Part shown: one piece after another, positions 25,839-34,061 of the stretch
Layout: every line of letters begins with the position of its first letter
Numbering within the stretch: position 1 is the stretch's first letter
The notes under the pieces: generated by a model
Databases searched by the model: none
What the model was told of the DNA's origin: nothing
Seen by the model: only the letters and a program-made list of their open reading frames with translations
Made by a program: the position numbers and the translations under genes
Assembly: GCA_021324455.1 (NCBI GenBank)
Contig: JAJPJA010000055.1
Location: 1-44,894 of the forward strand
Source: Pseudomonadota bacterium
Lineage (GTDB): Bacteria; Desulfobacterota; Binatia; Binatales; Binataceae
Direction: 5' to 3'
DNA: 44,894 nt

Positions 25839-26255
25839 CTAACGCCGGGGCAGATGCCTGACCAAATCTCCGAACACTTCCAGCCCATGCATGGGATTGG
25901 TGTACTCCATCGCGCGAATCACTTTGCCGCCGCGCAACTCGAACAGGAAATGATAGAAGTTGTTATACAGCTTGTGGTCGACGGTATATGCATGGCCCTC
26001 CGCTTCGACGGCGACTCGGTCAGCTTCCGCCGTCATCCCCAGCACCTTCAGGTTCAAGCCGTCGGGCAGAACTTTGCGGATAATACCGCAGGAGGCGCGA
26101 ATAAACTCATCGCGCGTCATGGTGCGGCCGCGCGGGAACCCCATTACCCACCAGACCGCTTCCGGCGCCATGTAAGTTCGTATACCATCCGGGTCGCCCG
26201 CTGATACCGCCTCGATCAATTGGGCGGCGGCATTTTTGTTCCGCTCTATACTCAT
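25839..26255 (-). CDS. SnoaL-like (NTF2-fold) protein
   Basis: A 138-residue protein with the NTF2/SnoaL cone-shaped fold. The N-terminal helix (NKNAAAQLIEAVSAGDPDGI) is followed by VWWVMGFPRGRTMTRDEFI and the closing strands VDHKLYNNFYHFLFELRGGK and VIRAMEYTNPMHGLEVFG, as in SnoaL-like and ketosteroid isomerase relatives. It is cytoplasmic. ATG 26255 follows GAGG at about 7 nt; the longer frame adds an unlikely leader. Members bind or isomerise small hydrophobic molecules; the substrate is unknown. It is the same strand and downstream of the NHL gene after about 300 bp. Confidence 0.75.
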   Translation of the reverse strand: MSIERNKNAAAQLIEAVSAGDPDGIRTYMAPEAVWWVMGFPRGRTMTRDEFIRASCGIIRKVLPDGLNLKVLGMTAEADRVAVEAEGHAYTVDHKLYNNFYHFLFELRGGKVIRAMEYTNPMHGLEVFGDLVRHLPRR

Positions 26256-26560
26256 GCATTGCCTCGGCGGTTCAGCACCGCGGTCTCGGTTCAATCAACC
26301 AGGGTCGGATCGGGTCGATTCAAACGCGCGGGCCGGCATCTGAACGTCCAAGCTCGCGCTGTGCGGCAAGGAATTTTACAGCTTCTGCGCACGCGCTTCG
26401 AATTTCCCTCGCCCGCCCATTTGCGGGACAGGGCAAGCCGCGCGGCTCCTGCGATTTTTTCCGCAAGCGCCGCGGGTGAGGGCGAGCTCGCCTTTTTCAG
26501 GCCATCGAGTTCGCCGCACCATACACACAGCAGGCCGGGCAGGAAAAGTTGTTCTCCACA
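26256..26560. other. Gene-free stretch
   Basis: 305 bp between the NHL gene's stop and the SnoaL-like gene, both on the minus strand. Palindromic GGCGAGCTCGCC followed by TTTTT (26481-26497) looks like a terminator, but reads to the right, where no gene feeds it. No coding frame with domain similarity is seen, although a GC-rich open frame runs through it. Confidence 0.3.
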
Positions 26561-28159
26561 TCAGGTTCGGCGCAAGGTCAGGATGCTGCCTTCGCCGTCG
26601 GCCGCGATATAGATGGCGCCGCCGCCGGCGGCAAGGCCGGCGAAAGGCAGGATCGGACCTGGCAGGAAGCCGGGTACTCCGGCCTGCGGCTGGGGAATGG
26701 CGCCGAGCGGCGAGCCGACCGGCAGTTCGCTTGCCGCCACCTGCGATTTGCCGTCGCGCAGCGAAACCGTCCACAGCTTTTTGGCTACCGTGTCGAGCAC
26801 GGCCAGTTCGTCGCCGGCGACGGCGATTCCTTCGGGCCGCTCCAGTCCTTCCAGCACCGGGGTAATCCCGCCGTTGATTTTCACTACTCTTCGTTTTCCG
26901 GTCTCGGATACGAAACACGACCCGTCCGGTGCGGCGGCGATGCCGGTAGGATGATCGAGGCCGCGCGCCACGACCTTGGGCTGGCCTCCAGCTTCGACCG
27001 CGATGATGCGTCCGCCGTTATATTCCGCCGCGACAAGGGCGCCGTTGGCGGCCCGCGCCACGCCGAAGGGCGAATCCAGTCCGGTGGCCAGAACCTGGCA
27101 GGAATGGTTGCGGGTATCGTACGCGGTCAGATTGCCCAGCAGCGTCGTGGCATACAGGATGTTGCCCGGTCCGGCGCAAATGCTGCGCACAAAGCCCGGG
27201 AAATCGGCGTCGTAGGTCCATCCCACGCGCTCATAGCGGCCGGGTCCGGTGACGCGCATGATAGCCATGAAGTCGGTCAGATACACGCTTGCGTCCGCGC
27301 CGTATGCGATGCCGGAAGGGCCGGCCAGCCCGGGCGGACTGAACAGTTTCTGTGCGCCCGCGGACGCGATCTCCGTAATCGTCCCGTCCATGAAATTGGA
27401 GACGAAAAGCCGATCGTCAGCGGTTATCACGAGGTTGTCGAGCCCCGGGCTAAGCATCGCGGCGCGGCTTTTTTCGCGGCTCTGGATATCGACCCGCGTG
27501 ATCTCTCCCGTGAGCGCCTGCAGCACCAGCAGCTTGCCGTGATTGTCGAACTTGACCGCGGTCGGAACGGCCAGGCCGTCTACCACGCGCTCCACCGGTC
27601 CACCCTCCAGCGCGACCCGGCAGACCTCGCCCTTGCCCAGCTGCGGGAAGTAGAGCATGCCATCGGGGCCGACTGACAGGGCGTTGGCGAGTTCGAGCCC
27701 CTGGACCAGGATTTTGGGCGGACGGCCGTCGCGAAACAATTCGACCACGCGCGCTTCGGGGCGGCATTCGTCCATGAAGATGCGATCTTGATAGACGGTG
27801 ATCCCGTTGGCGCCGGGTACGTTGTCGATCAGTACTTCGATTTTGCCCTGCGGCGACCTCGTCATCACGCGCGCGTTGAGGAATTCCGTCACGTACATGA
27901 CGCCGTGCGAATCGAATGCGATGTCGTCGGGCGCCTTGATCGGATCGCCGTTGCGATTGACGTCCGTGCGCGCGCCGCTGGCGATATCGAACGCGGTGAC
28001 GGCGTTGCCGAAGCATTGCGCGACGTAGAGCAATCCGTCAGGTCCGAAGCGCATCCCGTTGGAGCCGTAGAGCGGGGAAGGTCCGATGAGCCGTTCCAGG
28101 CGCCATCCGGGTGCCGCCGCCGCATTGCTTCGATACCGTGCCGAAATTGGATTCGCCAT
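26561..28159 (-). CDS. NHL/SMP-30-type beta-propeller protein
   Basis: A 532-residue protein built of repeated beta-propeller blades with the NHL/SMP-30 pattern, for example GMRFGPDGLLYVAQ, DIAFDSHGVMYVTEFLNARV, ALSVGPDGMLYFPQ, GIAYGADASVYLTDFMA and GIAAAPDGSCFVSETGKRRV. No signal peptide is present, so it appears cytoplasmic, unusual for this type. Family members include gluconolactonase-like hydrolases and lyases, but the metal-ligand pattern cannot be confirmed. ATG 28159 has GGGAG at about 8 nt. It follows the acyl-CoA dehydrogenase by 48 bp, so the two are probably cotranscribed. Confidence 0.82.
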   Translation of the reverse strand: MANPISARYRSNAAAAPGWRLERLIGPSPLYGSNGMRFGPDGLLYVAQCFGNAVTAFDIASGARTDVNRNGDPIKAPDDIAFDSHGVMYVTEFLNARVMTRSPQGKIEVLIDNVPGANGITVYQDRIFMDECRPEARVVELFRDGRPPKILVQGLELANALSVGPDGMLYFPQLGKGEVCRVALEGGPVERVVDGLAVPTAVKFDNHGKLLVLQALTGEITRVDIQSREKSRAAMLSPGLDNLVITADDRLFVSNFMDGTITEIASAGAQKLFSPPGLAGPSGIAYGADASVYLTDFMAIMRVTGPGRYERVGWTYDADFPGFVRSICAGPGNILYATTLLGNLTAYDTRNHSCQVLATGLDSPFGVARAANGALVAAEYNGGRIIAVEAGGQPKVVARGLDHPTGIAAAPDGSCFVSETGKRRVVKINGGITPVLEGLERPEGIAVAGDELAVLDTVAKKLWTVSLRDGKSQVAASELPVGSPLGAIPQPQAGVPGFLPGPILPFAGLAAGGGAIYIAADGEGSILTLRRT

Positions 28160-28207
28160 GACGATTACTCCCGGGCCTGAACTCGCGTCACGTAACTGTA
28201 TGCTTCA

Positions 28208-29401
28208 TCAATTGGTGCGCGGCAAGCCCAGCACGCGCTGCGCGATGATATTGCGCTGGATCTCCGAGGTGCCGGCATAAATCGTGTCGGCGCGCGAGCG
28301 CAGGAACATGCGTTGATGGTATCCGCCCGCCATCGCGTGCGGTTCCCTGAAGGCGAGCTGTGCGCCGGGGCCCTGCAATTCGACCGCAAACTCCTGCATC
28401 CGCTGGCTCAATTCCGACCATGACAGCTTCTGGATCGAGCCCTCGGGACCGGGGCTGCCGCCTTTGATGATGGCGGAGAAGCCGCGATAGACGTTGTACT
28501 TGAGCCGCTGCAAGTCGATATAGAACTCGGCCAGCCGCTGGCGCACGATGGGGTCCTGTACGGCGGGACGCCCGCCGCGGACGGCGCTGCGCGCCAAATC
28601 GACGACTTCCTGCAGTTGGGTACCGAAGCGCACCAGCAGGGCCAGAGCGCCGGTACCCCGTTCGTTGGCCAGCGTGGTGTTGGCGACGTGCCATCCGTCG
28701 TGCAGCCTGCCAACAAGATTTTCCCGCGGCACGCGCAGATCGTCCATGAAGACTTCGTTGAAATGCGATTCGCCGGTTATCTGGCGCAGCGGCTTGATGG
28801 TGATGCCGGGGCTCTTCATATCGACGATGAGATAGCTGATCCCTTTATGTTTGGGCGCGTCGGGATCGCTGCGCGCGAGCAGGATTCCGAAATGAGCCGA
28901 ACGCGCGCCCGAGGTCCAGATCTTCTGCCCGTTGACGATAAATTCATCGCCCTTGAGTTCGGCGCGTGTGCGCAGCGACGCCAGGTCTGATCCGGCGTTG
29001 GGCTCGGAAAAGAGCTGGCACCAGATCTCCTCGCCGGCGAGGATTTTCTGCAGATAGCGCTTTTTCTGCGCCTCGGTGCCGTGCACGATGATGGTCGGAC
29101 CGGCGAGCGCCAGACCGATTCCGCCCAGCGGCGCGGGGGCGCGATAGCGGGCCAGTTCCTCATTGAGGATTGCCTGCTCAACCGGAGTCGCGCCCTGGCC
29201 GCCATACTCTTTGGGCCATGACATCCCGACCAGTCCGTTCGCATAGAGCTTGCGATGCCAATCGATATAAAAGCGCTTGCCCGTCAACTCCTCGGGCATC
29301 TCGAAGTCCTTGCCGCCCCATCCTTTGGGCAGATTGGATTCGACAAACGCGCGCACCTTCTCCCTGAAGGCTTCTTCTTCCGGGGTGAAGTTGAAGTCCA
29401 T
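28208..29401 (-). CDS. Acyl-CoA dehydrogenase family protein
   Basis: A 397-residue FAD enzyme that would introduce a double bond into an acyl-CoA. The N-terminal alpha domain begins DFNFTPEEEAFREKVRAF. The FAD-binding motif CQLFSEPNAGSDLASLRTRA is followed by IVNGQKIWTSGA. The C-terminal signature is RADTIYAGTSEIQRNIIAQRVLGLPR. Length is normal. The start at ATG 29401 after GGAGAGGACAGG is preferred over a frame extension to 29440. The catalytic base is hard to place without alignment, and the sequence resembles the broad ACAD group used for branched, aromatic or steroid side-chain CoA thioesters. It is upstream of the NHL gene and 77 bp after the cytochromes. Confidence 0.93.
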   Translation of the reverse strand: MDFNFTPEEEAFREKVRAFVESNLPKGWGGKDFEMPEELTGKRFYIDWHRKLYANGLVGMSWPKEYGGQGATPVEQAILNEELARYRAPAPLGGIGLALAGPTIIVHGTEAQKKRYLQKILAGEEIWCQLFSEPNAGSDLASLRTRAELKGDEFIVNGQKIWTSGARSAHFGILLARSDPDAPKHKGISYLIVDMKSPGITIKPLRQITGESHFNEVFMDDLRVPRENLVGRLHDGWHVANTTLANERGTGALALLVRFGTQLQEVVDLARSAVRGGRPAVQDPIVRQRLAEFYIDLQRLKYNVYRGFSAIIKGGSPGPEGSIQKLSWSELSQRMQEFAVELQGPGAQLAFREPHAMAGGYHQRMFLRSRADTIYAGTSEIQRNIIAQRVLGLPRTN

Positions 29402-29478
29402 TGAACCTGTCCTCTCCAAAAGCTCGGAGCGGCTGCTCAAGAGCCGAGGACAAGATTAGGTCGCGCCCGGCGGCAAGT

Positions 29479-30075
29479 CTATCGCGCAAACGGTGACGGT
29501 CGGGGAAATGCGCGAAGGCCGGCGGCGCGGCGGCCGGGGTAAAAATCCGGCTTATGCTGGGGCGCCATGGCGCCCTGCTTTTGAAGGCTGCGGATGTAAG
29601 TCACGATACGCCAGCGTTCGATCGGGCGCAGCGCGTCGGCGTAGGACGGCATAATCGAGGTGCCGTTGCGGATGGTGCCGTATATCGAACCGTCTTTCAT
29701 GAGCGCAACTGCAAGGGCGGTGAGGTCGGCGGGCGGGGTTCGCAGCATGAAAGCGGCCGGGCCATCGCCATGACCGCTTTCGCCGTGGCATACGCTGCAA
29801 TAGATCGAATACAGCGCCCGGCCCTGGCCAATAGCGGCGGGTGCGGGATCGACCGGATTGCGCAGCCGGCGCGACGCCGCCGTGGACCGCGCACGCTCGC
29901 CGTCGATCGGCATCGTGCCCGGCGGCATCGCGCGCGGCGTTTGATCCATCGGTGCGACCGCGTCGCCGCGGAACATATCGATACTCCAGGGAAAGGCGTT
30001 CGCGCCCGTGCAGTTAGCGGTCAGCAACGCGAGGATTGCCAGCGGCGGGGCGGATGCGTAGATCCGGCGCGTCAT
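29479..30075 (-). CDS. Monoheme cytochrome c, ActE-like (alternative complex III type)
   Basis: A 198-residue exported cytochrome c. The heme site CSVCH is at residues 93-97, and the distal Met142 lies in SIMPSY. The N-terminal region with FPWSIDMFRGDAVAPMDQTP, PPGTMPIDGE and LRNPVDPAP resembles subunit E of alternative complex III (quinol:cytochrome c oxidoreductase). The N-terminal Cys (TANC) does not fit a good lipobox. No other Act subunits (iron-sulfur/molybdopterin-like or membrane) are in the window. Its ATG overlaps the stop of the upstream cytochrome gene (ATGA, 4 nt). It would pass electrons in the periplasm. Confidence 0.88.
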   Translation of the reverse strand: MTRRIYASAPPLAILALLTANCTGANAFPWSIDMFRGDAVAPMDQTPRAMPPGTMPIDGERARSTAASRRLRNPVDPAPAAIGQGRALYSIYCSVCHGESGHGDGPAAFMLRTPPADLTALAVALMKDGSIYGTIRNGTSIMPSYADALRPIERWRIVTYIRSLQKQGAMAPQHKPDFYPGRRAAGLRAFPRPSPFAR

Positions 30076-30455
30076 TTATTGGCGCGCTGCGCGCTGCAGA
30101 ACTGCCGCACGTAGGTAACCAGCTGCCTGATTTCGTCATCGTCGAACGCCTCGCTCCACGGAGGCATCTCCTTGCTCAGTCCGACTGAAGCACCGCCGCC
30201 CTTGATGGTATTGAAGATGCGGTCGTCGGATTCCTTCGACATTCGGGTACAGTCGGCGAAGTTGCGCGGCCTGACCGGCAGCGCGGCGCCGGCGGGACCG
30301 TCGCCGCGGCCCGAATCGCCATGGCATTTGGCGCATTGGGCGGCGAAGTTGTCATGCGCGGCGCGCAGATCGGCGGCAAACAAGGGGATGGCTGGGTTGA
30401 GAGCGGCGCCGCAGGTCAAAGCCGCAGCGATCGCAAAAACACCTTTTTTGCGCAT
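30072..30455 (-). CDS. Small monoheme cytochrome c
   Basis: A 127-residue periplasmic cytochrome c with a signal peptide (RKKGVFAIAAALTCGAALN, cleaved near FAAD). Heme binds at CAKCH (residues 41-45), with Met97 in KEMPPW as the probable sixth ligand. GDSGRGDGPAGAAL after the heme site is usual in class I soluble cytochromes of oxidase or dehydrogenase partners. ATG 30455 follows AGGAG at 7 nt. The gene is translationally coupled to the ActE-like cytochrome, so the two probably form an electron relay. Confidence 0.92.
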   Translation of the reverse strand: MRKKGVFAIAAALTCGAALNPAIPLFAADLRAAHDNFAAQCAKCHGDSGRGDGPAGAALPVRPRNFADCTRMSKESDDRIFNTIKGGGASVGLSKEMPPWSEAFDDDEIRQLVTYVRQFCSAQRANK

Positions 30456-30545
30456 CTGCAGACTCCTGAAATGAAGCGGAGATTTTCAGGGTTCGGATAT
30501 TCCGGCGGCGCGAATGGCGCCGCCGGACCCCGGTCGCAACCCCAG

Positions 30546-31649
30546 CTAATCGCGGTTAGGGAGAACGTCCAGCCTGCCGAACAGCCCATGCGTCTCGGCG
30601 TCCGGACCGGCGGTGAAGTACAGAGTGTTGGCGGGCGTTTTGAACGCGACCGAACCGTTGCCGAAATCCAGTCCCCACAAGCCGTCAATCACGATGGCGC
30701 CGTGGGGGCCATGCAACTCGCCCACGTTTTTGCCGCTGCCCAGGTCAAAGGCGTTGATGTGTCCGTTGCCGAAATTGCCGATCAGAAGCTTGTTGCTGAA
30801 GCGCCCGAAGTCATCCGGCGCCAAAGCGATGCCCCAGGGCGAGTTCAACTTGCCGCCGGAGGCGAACCGCCGCAGCATCACGCCGTCGGTGGTGAACTCG
30901 TCGACAAAACCATGATGCAGTCCGGCCACGTCATCATGCTTGAAGGAGTCCTGCAGGGCATAGGTAACGAACAGCCGCCCGCCGACGTTGGCGATGCCGA
31001 ATGGGGCGTAACCCGCGGGAAGAGTGGGGTCGTTGAAATCGCCCGCCGAAAGCATCATGGGGACGTAATTGGCGTCGAATACGTCGATGCGGGCGTGGCG
31101 AAAATCGGTGGCGTAAATCATCGGTGCGCCGCCGCTGCTGAAACCAAACGCCAGTCCTTTGTAAACCGTGCTGAAGGTGGAGTTATCTCTGCGCAACATC
31201 GCCTCGGTGCCGTCGGAGAACTGCCATCCGGAGATGGTCCCGTCCTCGGCGGCGAAAATAAACAGGTCACCGCCGAAATTGTTGGTCTTGTTGGCGGCGG
31301 TTGGATTGAAGACGATTCCGGTCGGAGTCGCCGGACCCGGCTGACCCATCGGGGGCGGAATTACGACGGCCAGCGGGAGCACGGGACCGTCGCCCATGTA
31401 CAGAGTTGAGAAACCCGTACCGTTGTCGTTGATCCACAGCGGAGCGTCGCCGGGCGGCTGCACGATGCCCCACGGGTTGACCAGGCGATCCTCCTTGATG
31501 GTGCCGCCGACGCCGGTGTCAGTGACCAGGTTGGTCTGTTGGTAGAACGGCTGGTCCGCCGCCGCCTGCACCGCCGCCGCGACAATCAGCGCGGCGCCCG
31601 CCGCAGCGATTAGAAGGCCGAGCGTGGTTGGCGACTGTTGCTTTATCAT
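30546..31649 (-). CDS. TIGR03118-type secreted beta-propeller protein
   Basis: A 367-residue exported protein of the TIGR03118 group (uncharacterised). ATG 31649 follows GGAGGGAG at 7 nt; the 72-residue extension upstream is discarded. The signal peptide (LGLLIAAAGAALIVAAAVQA) precedes FYQQTNLVTDTGVGG and LVNPWGIVQPPGDAPLWIND. The repeated pattern with GDLFIFAAEDGTISGWQ, FRHARIDVFDANY, AGYAPFGIANVGGRLFVTYA and KLLIGNFGNGHINAFD is typical of the group and propeller-like. Function unknown. It is divergent from an ECF sigma/anti-sigma pair and 90 bp upstream of the cytochromes. Confidence 0.85.
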   Translation of the reverse strand: MIKQQSPTTLGLLIAAAGAALIVAAAVQAAADQPFYQQTNLVTDTGVGGTIKEDRLVNPWGIVQPPGDAPLWINDNGTGFSTLYMGDGPVLPLAVVIPPPMGQPGPATPTGIVFNPTAANKTNNFGGDLFIFAAEDGTISGWQFSDGTEAMLRRDNSTFSTVYKGLAFGFSSGGAPMIYATDFRHARIDVFDANYVPMMLSAGDFNDPTLPAGYAPFGIANVGGRLFVTYALQDSFKHDDVAGLHHGFVDEFTTDGVMLRRFASGGKLNSPWGIALAPDDFGRFSNKLLIGNFGNGHINAFDLGSGKNVGELHGPHGAIVIDGLWGLDFGNGSVAFKTPANTLYFTAGPDAETHGLFGRLDVLPNRD

Positions 31650-31986
31650 TGTGCGTCTCCCTCCTGGATTGCCCCAATGGCGATGGCGCGGCGCGCCGCC
31701 GCATGTCCGCAAACGCGAACAAAACAGGAAACCCGCAGACGCTGAAAAAGGTTCCCGATCGGAGGGTGGGACAGCTATTGGCCGCGGGCGAGCCAAGTGA
31801 AAAAAAATAATGCTGCTGTCGTCTAATGCGTGGTCTGGGTGCGCTGTAACAAAGGATTGACACAACCCATCGGTCCATCAATCCTAACCCGATGTAGCTT
31901 CGTCCCGGACTGAAACCGGCCCCGCACAACCCCGTGACGGCAGCCTGAACGCGATAACCGCGCAGAGTGGGAGAGTTGCTTGCGCA
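31650..31986. other. Divergent promoter region between TIGR03118-type gene and ECF sigma factor
   Basis: 337 bp with no gene. An A-rich tract (about 31800-31810) lies mid-region, suited to DNA bending. TTGACA at 31857-31862 is a perfect -35 hexamer reading right, but no good -10 follows at 17 nt. An inverted repeat overlapping the TTGACA is listed separately. Both flanking genes could be served from here. Confidence 0.4.
31853..31885. repeat. 8-bp inverted repeat overlapping TTGACA
   Basis: AGGATTGA (31853-31860) and TCAATCCT (31878-31885) are exact reverse complements with 17 bp between them. The left arm overlaps TTGACA. It lies about 100 bp upstream of the ECF sigma gene and could be an operator or a leader hairpin. 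Confidence 0.5.
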
Positions 31987-32562
31987 ATGGCCATGGGAGC
32001 GGGTGATTCTCAAAAACGCAAACAGTTCGAGACCGAGGCCCTGCCCCATCTGGACCTGCTGTTCACCACCGCGATGCATCTGACGCGCAATCGCGACGAC
32101 GCCGACGATCTGTGTCAGGAGACGATGCTGCGGGCGTATCGGTTTTTCCACCAGTATAGTCCGGGAACCGATTGCCGCGCGTGGCTGTTAACCATAATGT
32201 ACAACGCCTTTCGCAGCAGCTATTCGCGCCGGCAGGGCCGCGAACAGCTGAGTGCGAGTACGCAAGAGTTCGAACGCGCGATCGACGCCGAAAGCAACCA
32301 GAACGCGTCCCAGGCGGACCCCCAGCAGTTGCTGATCCGCTCCGGCCTGGACGAGGACGTCGAAAAGGCCCTGGACAGTTTGCCCGAGGAGTTCAGGACG
32401 GCATTATTGCTGGTCGACGTAAATGATCTAAGTTATGCACAGGCGGCTCAAACCCTGGACGTTCCGATTGGCACGGTGCGCTCGCGCCTCTCGCGCGCGA
32501 GGTCCATGATGCGCTACGCTTTGACACACATGGTGCGCGCCAGGCGGTCGGCGGGTTCATGA
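31987..32562 (+). CDS. ECF RNA polymerase sigma factor
   Basis: A 191-residue ECF sigma factor. Region 2 has HLTRNRDDADDLCQETMLRA and GTDCRAWLLTIMYNAFRSSY. Region 4 has LPEEFRTALLLVDVNDLSYA then DVPIGTVRSRLSRARSMM. ATG 31987 (or 31993) follows GGGAGAG at about 11 nt. It belongs to the zinc-finger anti-sigma-controlled type, because the next gene (31 bp on) encodes an HxxxCxxC anti-sigma factor. It is divergent from the TIGR03118-type gene, a likely target. It is not closely similar to the first ECF factor in the window. Confidence 0.92.
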   Translation: MAMGAGDSQKRKQFETEALPHLDLLFTTAMHLTRNRDDADDLCQETMLRAYRFFHQYSPGTDCRAWLLTIMYNAFRSSYSRRQGREQLSASTQEFERAIDAESNQNASQADPQQLLIRSGLDEDVEKALDSLPEEFRTALLLVDVNDLSYAQAAQTLDVPIGTVRSRLSRARSMMRYALTHMVRARRSAGS

Positions 32563-32592
32563 GGGCTTGAGGCCGGGGTTCGAACGGATACG

Positions 32593-33408
32593 ATGGACCA
32601 TCGGCAGTATATAGAACAGTATCTCAGTGCCGATATCGACGGAGAGTTAAGCCCGGCCGAAAGCCAGGCCGTCTCCAGCCATCTGTCCTCCTGCGCGGAT
32701 TGCCGCCAGCGGCAGGCCGACGAACGCGCGTTCAAGGCGCTGCTGCGCCAGCAGATCCCCATCCTTTCCGCCCCGCCCGAGCTGAGACGAAAAATCGTCG
32801 CGGCGCTCGACCGCGAAGACGCCGCCCGGGTTCCACCCCAGGTACGCCGCTTCAGCCGTCTGCCCTTGTGGCTTGGATGGGCCGGAGCAGCCGCGGCTGC
32901 GGCGGCAATCTTCGTGGTGGTCCTGATGAGCAGTCCGCGGCGGCATTCTCCCCCCAGTCCCGGCAATCCCGCCTTGGAGGCCGCCGCCAACGATTATCTG
33001 AAGGCCGAGCACGAATTTGTCCCGGGTTCGGGTTTGAACACCCAAACCGACCTGGCCAACGCGCTTACCATGAACTTTGGTTATCCGTTCATCTGGGATT
33101 TCTCCTCGCTCGGATTGAATTTGGCCGGCGGGCAAATCGTTCATCGGCCCGACGGGCAGTTGGTGGCTTACAGTCTCTACAAGGGCAAGGGGCAATCGAT
33201 TCTGTGCATCAACCTGCGGCAGATGGATTTCAGCTTTCCTCCGGGCGGCCATGCACTGCATGGCGTGCGGTTCTACCGCTATCGCGGCCTTTGGATCGGA
33301 GTGGTCAATTACGGATCGGTCTTTTGTTATTTCGTCACGCGGATGAGCCCGCAGCAAATGCTGCCGGCGCTGATTCACAGCGGCGGGCTGAATCCGGGAT
33401 CGTTGTAA
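32593..33408 (+). CDS. Zinc-finger transmembrane anti-sigma factor
   Basis: A 271-residue anti-sigma factor. The ZAS motif HxxxCxxC is exact (His30, Cys34, Cys37). One transmembrane helix follows (LGWAGAAAAAAAIFVVVLM, about 93-112). The periplasmic domain of about 155 residues contains NALTMNFGYPFIWDFSSLGL, NLAGGQIVHRPDGQLVAYSL and YFVTRMSPQQMLP, as in some membrane anti-sigma factors but without a named sensor domain. Zinc or thiol oxidation at the ZAS site may modulate release of the sigma factor. ATG 32593 is 30 bp after the sigma gene. Confidence 0.9.
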   Translation: MDHRQYIEQYLSADIDGELSPAESQAVSSHLSSCADCRQRQADERAFKALLRQQIPILSAPPELRRKIVAALDREDAARVPPQVRRFSRLPLWLGWAGAAAAAAAIFVVVLMSSPRRHSPPSPGNPALEAAANDYLKAEHEFVPGSGLNTQTDLANALTMNFGYPFIWDFSSLGLNLAGGQIVHRPDGQLVAYSLYKGKGQSILCINLRQMDFSFPPGGHALHGVRFYRYRGLWIGVVNYGSVFCYFVTRMSPQQMLPALIHSGGLNPGSL

Positions 33409-33511
33409 TCAGATCCTTCGGCCTGACCGGATGGGGCGGGTCGGGATGACTTCCAGACCGGGCCCGGTGTATATGTGCGCCATCTTCCAGATTCACTCGG
33501 AGGCCCGGCTC

Positions 33512-34030
33512 ATGTCCGACGATATCAACCGCGAGATCAGAGAACTGCTCGACAAGCAGGCGATCCACGAAACCTTGATGCGCTATTGCCGCGGCATCGA
33601 CCGCTGCGACGAGGAATTGATTCGCTCCGCCTATCATCCCGGCGCCTACGACGACCACGGCGAGTTTTGCGGCACGGCGGAGGAGTTCGTGCCGTGGGTG
33701 CTGGACGCGCTCAGGCGCGACGGCGGGATGGTGACGATGCATTCAATCTGCAACGAGTATGTCGAAGTACGCGGCGATGTGGCATTCGGCGAGGCCTACT
33801 TCATCGCGTACCATCGCAGCGGTCCGGCGGGCCGGCAGATGGATATGACGCTGGGCGGCCGCTATGTCGATAGATACGAGCGGCGCGGCGGGCAGTGGAA
33901 GATTGCGCGGCGCACGGTCCTGCATGACTGGACCCGCGTCGATCCGGTGGACCGGACCCACGACCGTATTCATCTGTATAAGCAGGGCGTGCGTTCGCGC
34001 GAGGACGAATCGTACCGCCGCGACTGGTGA
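33512..34030 (+). CDS. SnoaL-like (NTF2-fold) protein
   Basis: A 172-residue protein of the SnoaL/NTF2 superfamily. The first helix (LLDKQAIHETLMRYCRGIDR) and CDEELIRSAYHPGAYDDHG are a standard opening. FIAYHRSGPAGRQMDMTLGG and GRYVDRYERRGGQWKIARRT supply the beta-sheet, and the end is VLHDWTRVDPVDRTHDRIHL. The pattern matches the SnoaL_4 group, relatives of aromatic-ring dioxygenase small subunits. No large subunit is adjacent. ATG 33512 has GGAGG at about 9 nt; the upstream extension is dropped. Cytoplasmic, substrate unknown. Confidence 0.82.
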   Translation: MSDDINREIRELLDKQAIHETLMRYCRGIDRCDEELIRSAYHPGAYDDHGEFCGTAEEFVPWVLDALRRDGGMVTMHSICNEYVEVRGDVAFGEAYFIAYHRSGPAGRQMDMTLGGRYVDRYERRGGQWKIARRTVLHDWTRVDPVDRTHDRIHLYKQGVRSREDESYRRDW

Positions 34031-34061
34031 TCGATCGAGGCGGCGAGTTGCGCTCCAGAAC

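Noticed and set aside
26481..26497. Palindrome GGCGAGCTCGCC followed by TTTTT
   Set aside because: It reads to the right, but no plus-strand gene lies upstream; the stem is too short for a convincing terminator.
26549..27676. A 375-residue plus-strand frame antisense to the NHL propeller
   Set aside because: Shadow frame; the propeller repeats lie on the opposite strand.
30321..31409. A 362-residue plus-strand frame over the cytochrome and TIGR03118-type genes
   Set aside because: Composition is that of a GC-rich shadow frame; both sense genes have clear domains.
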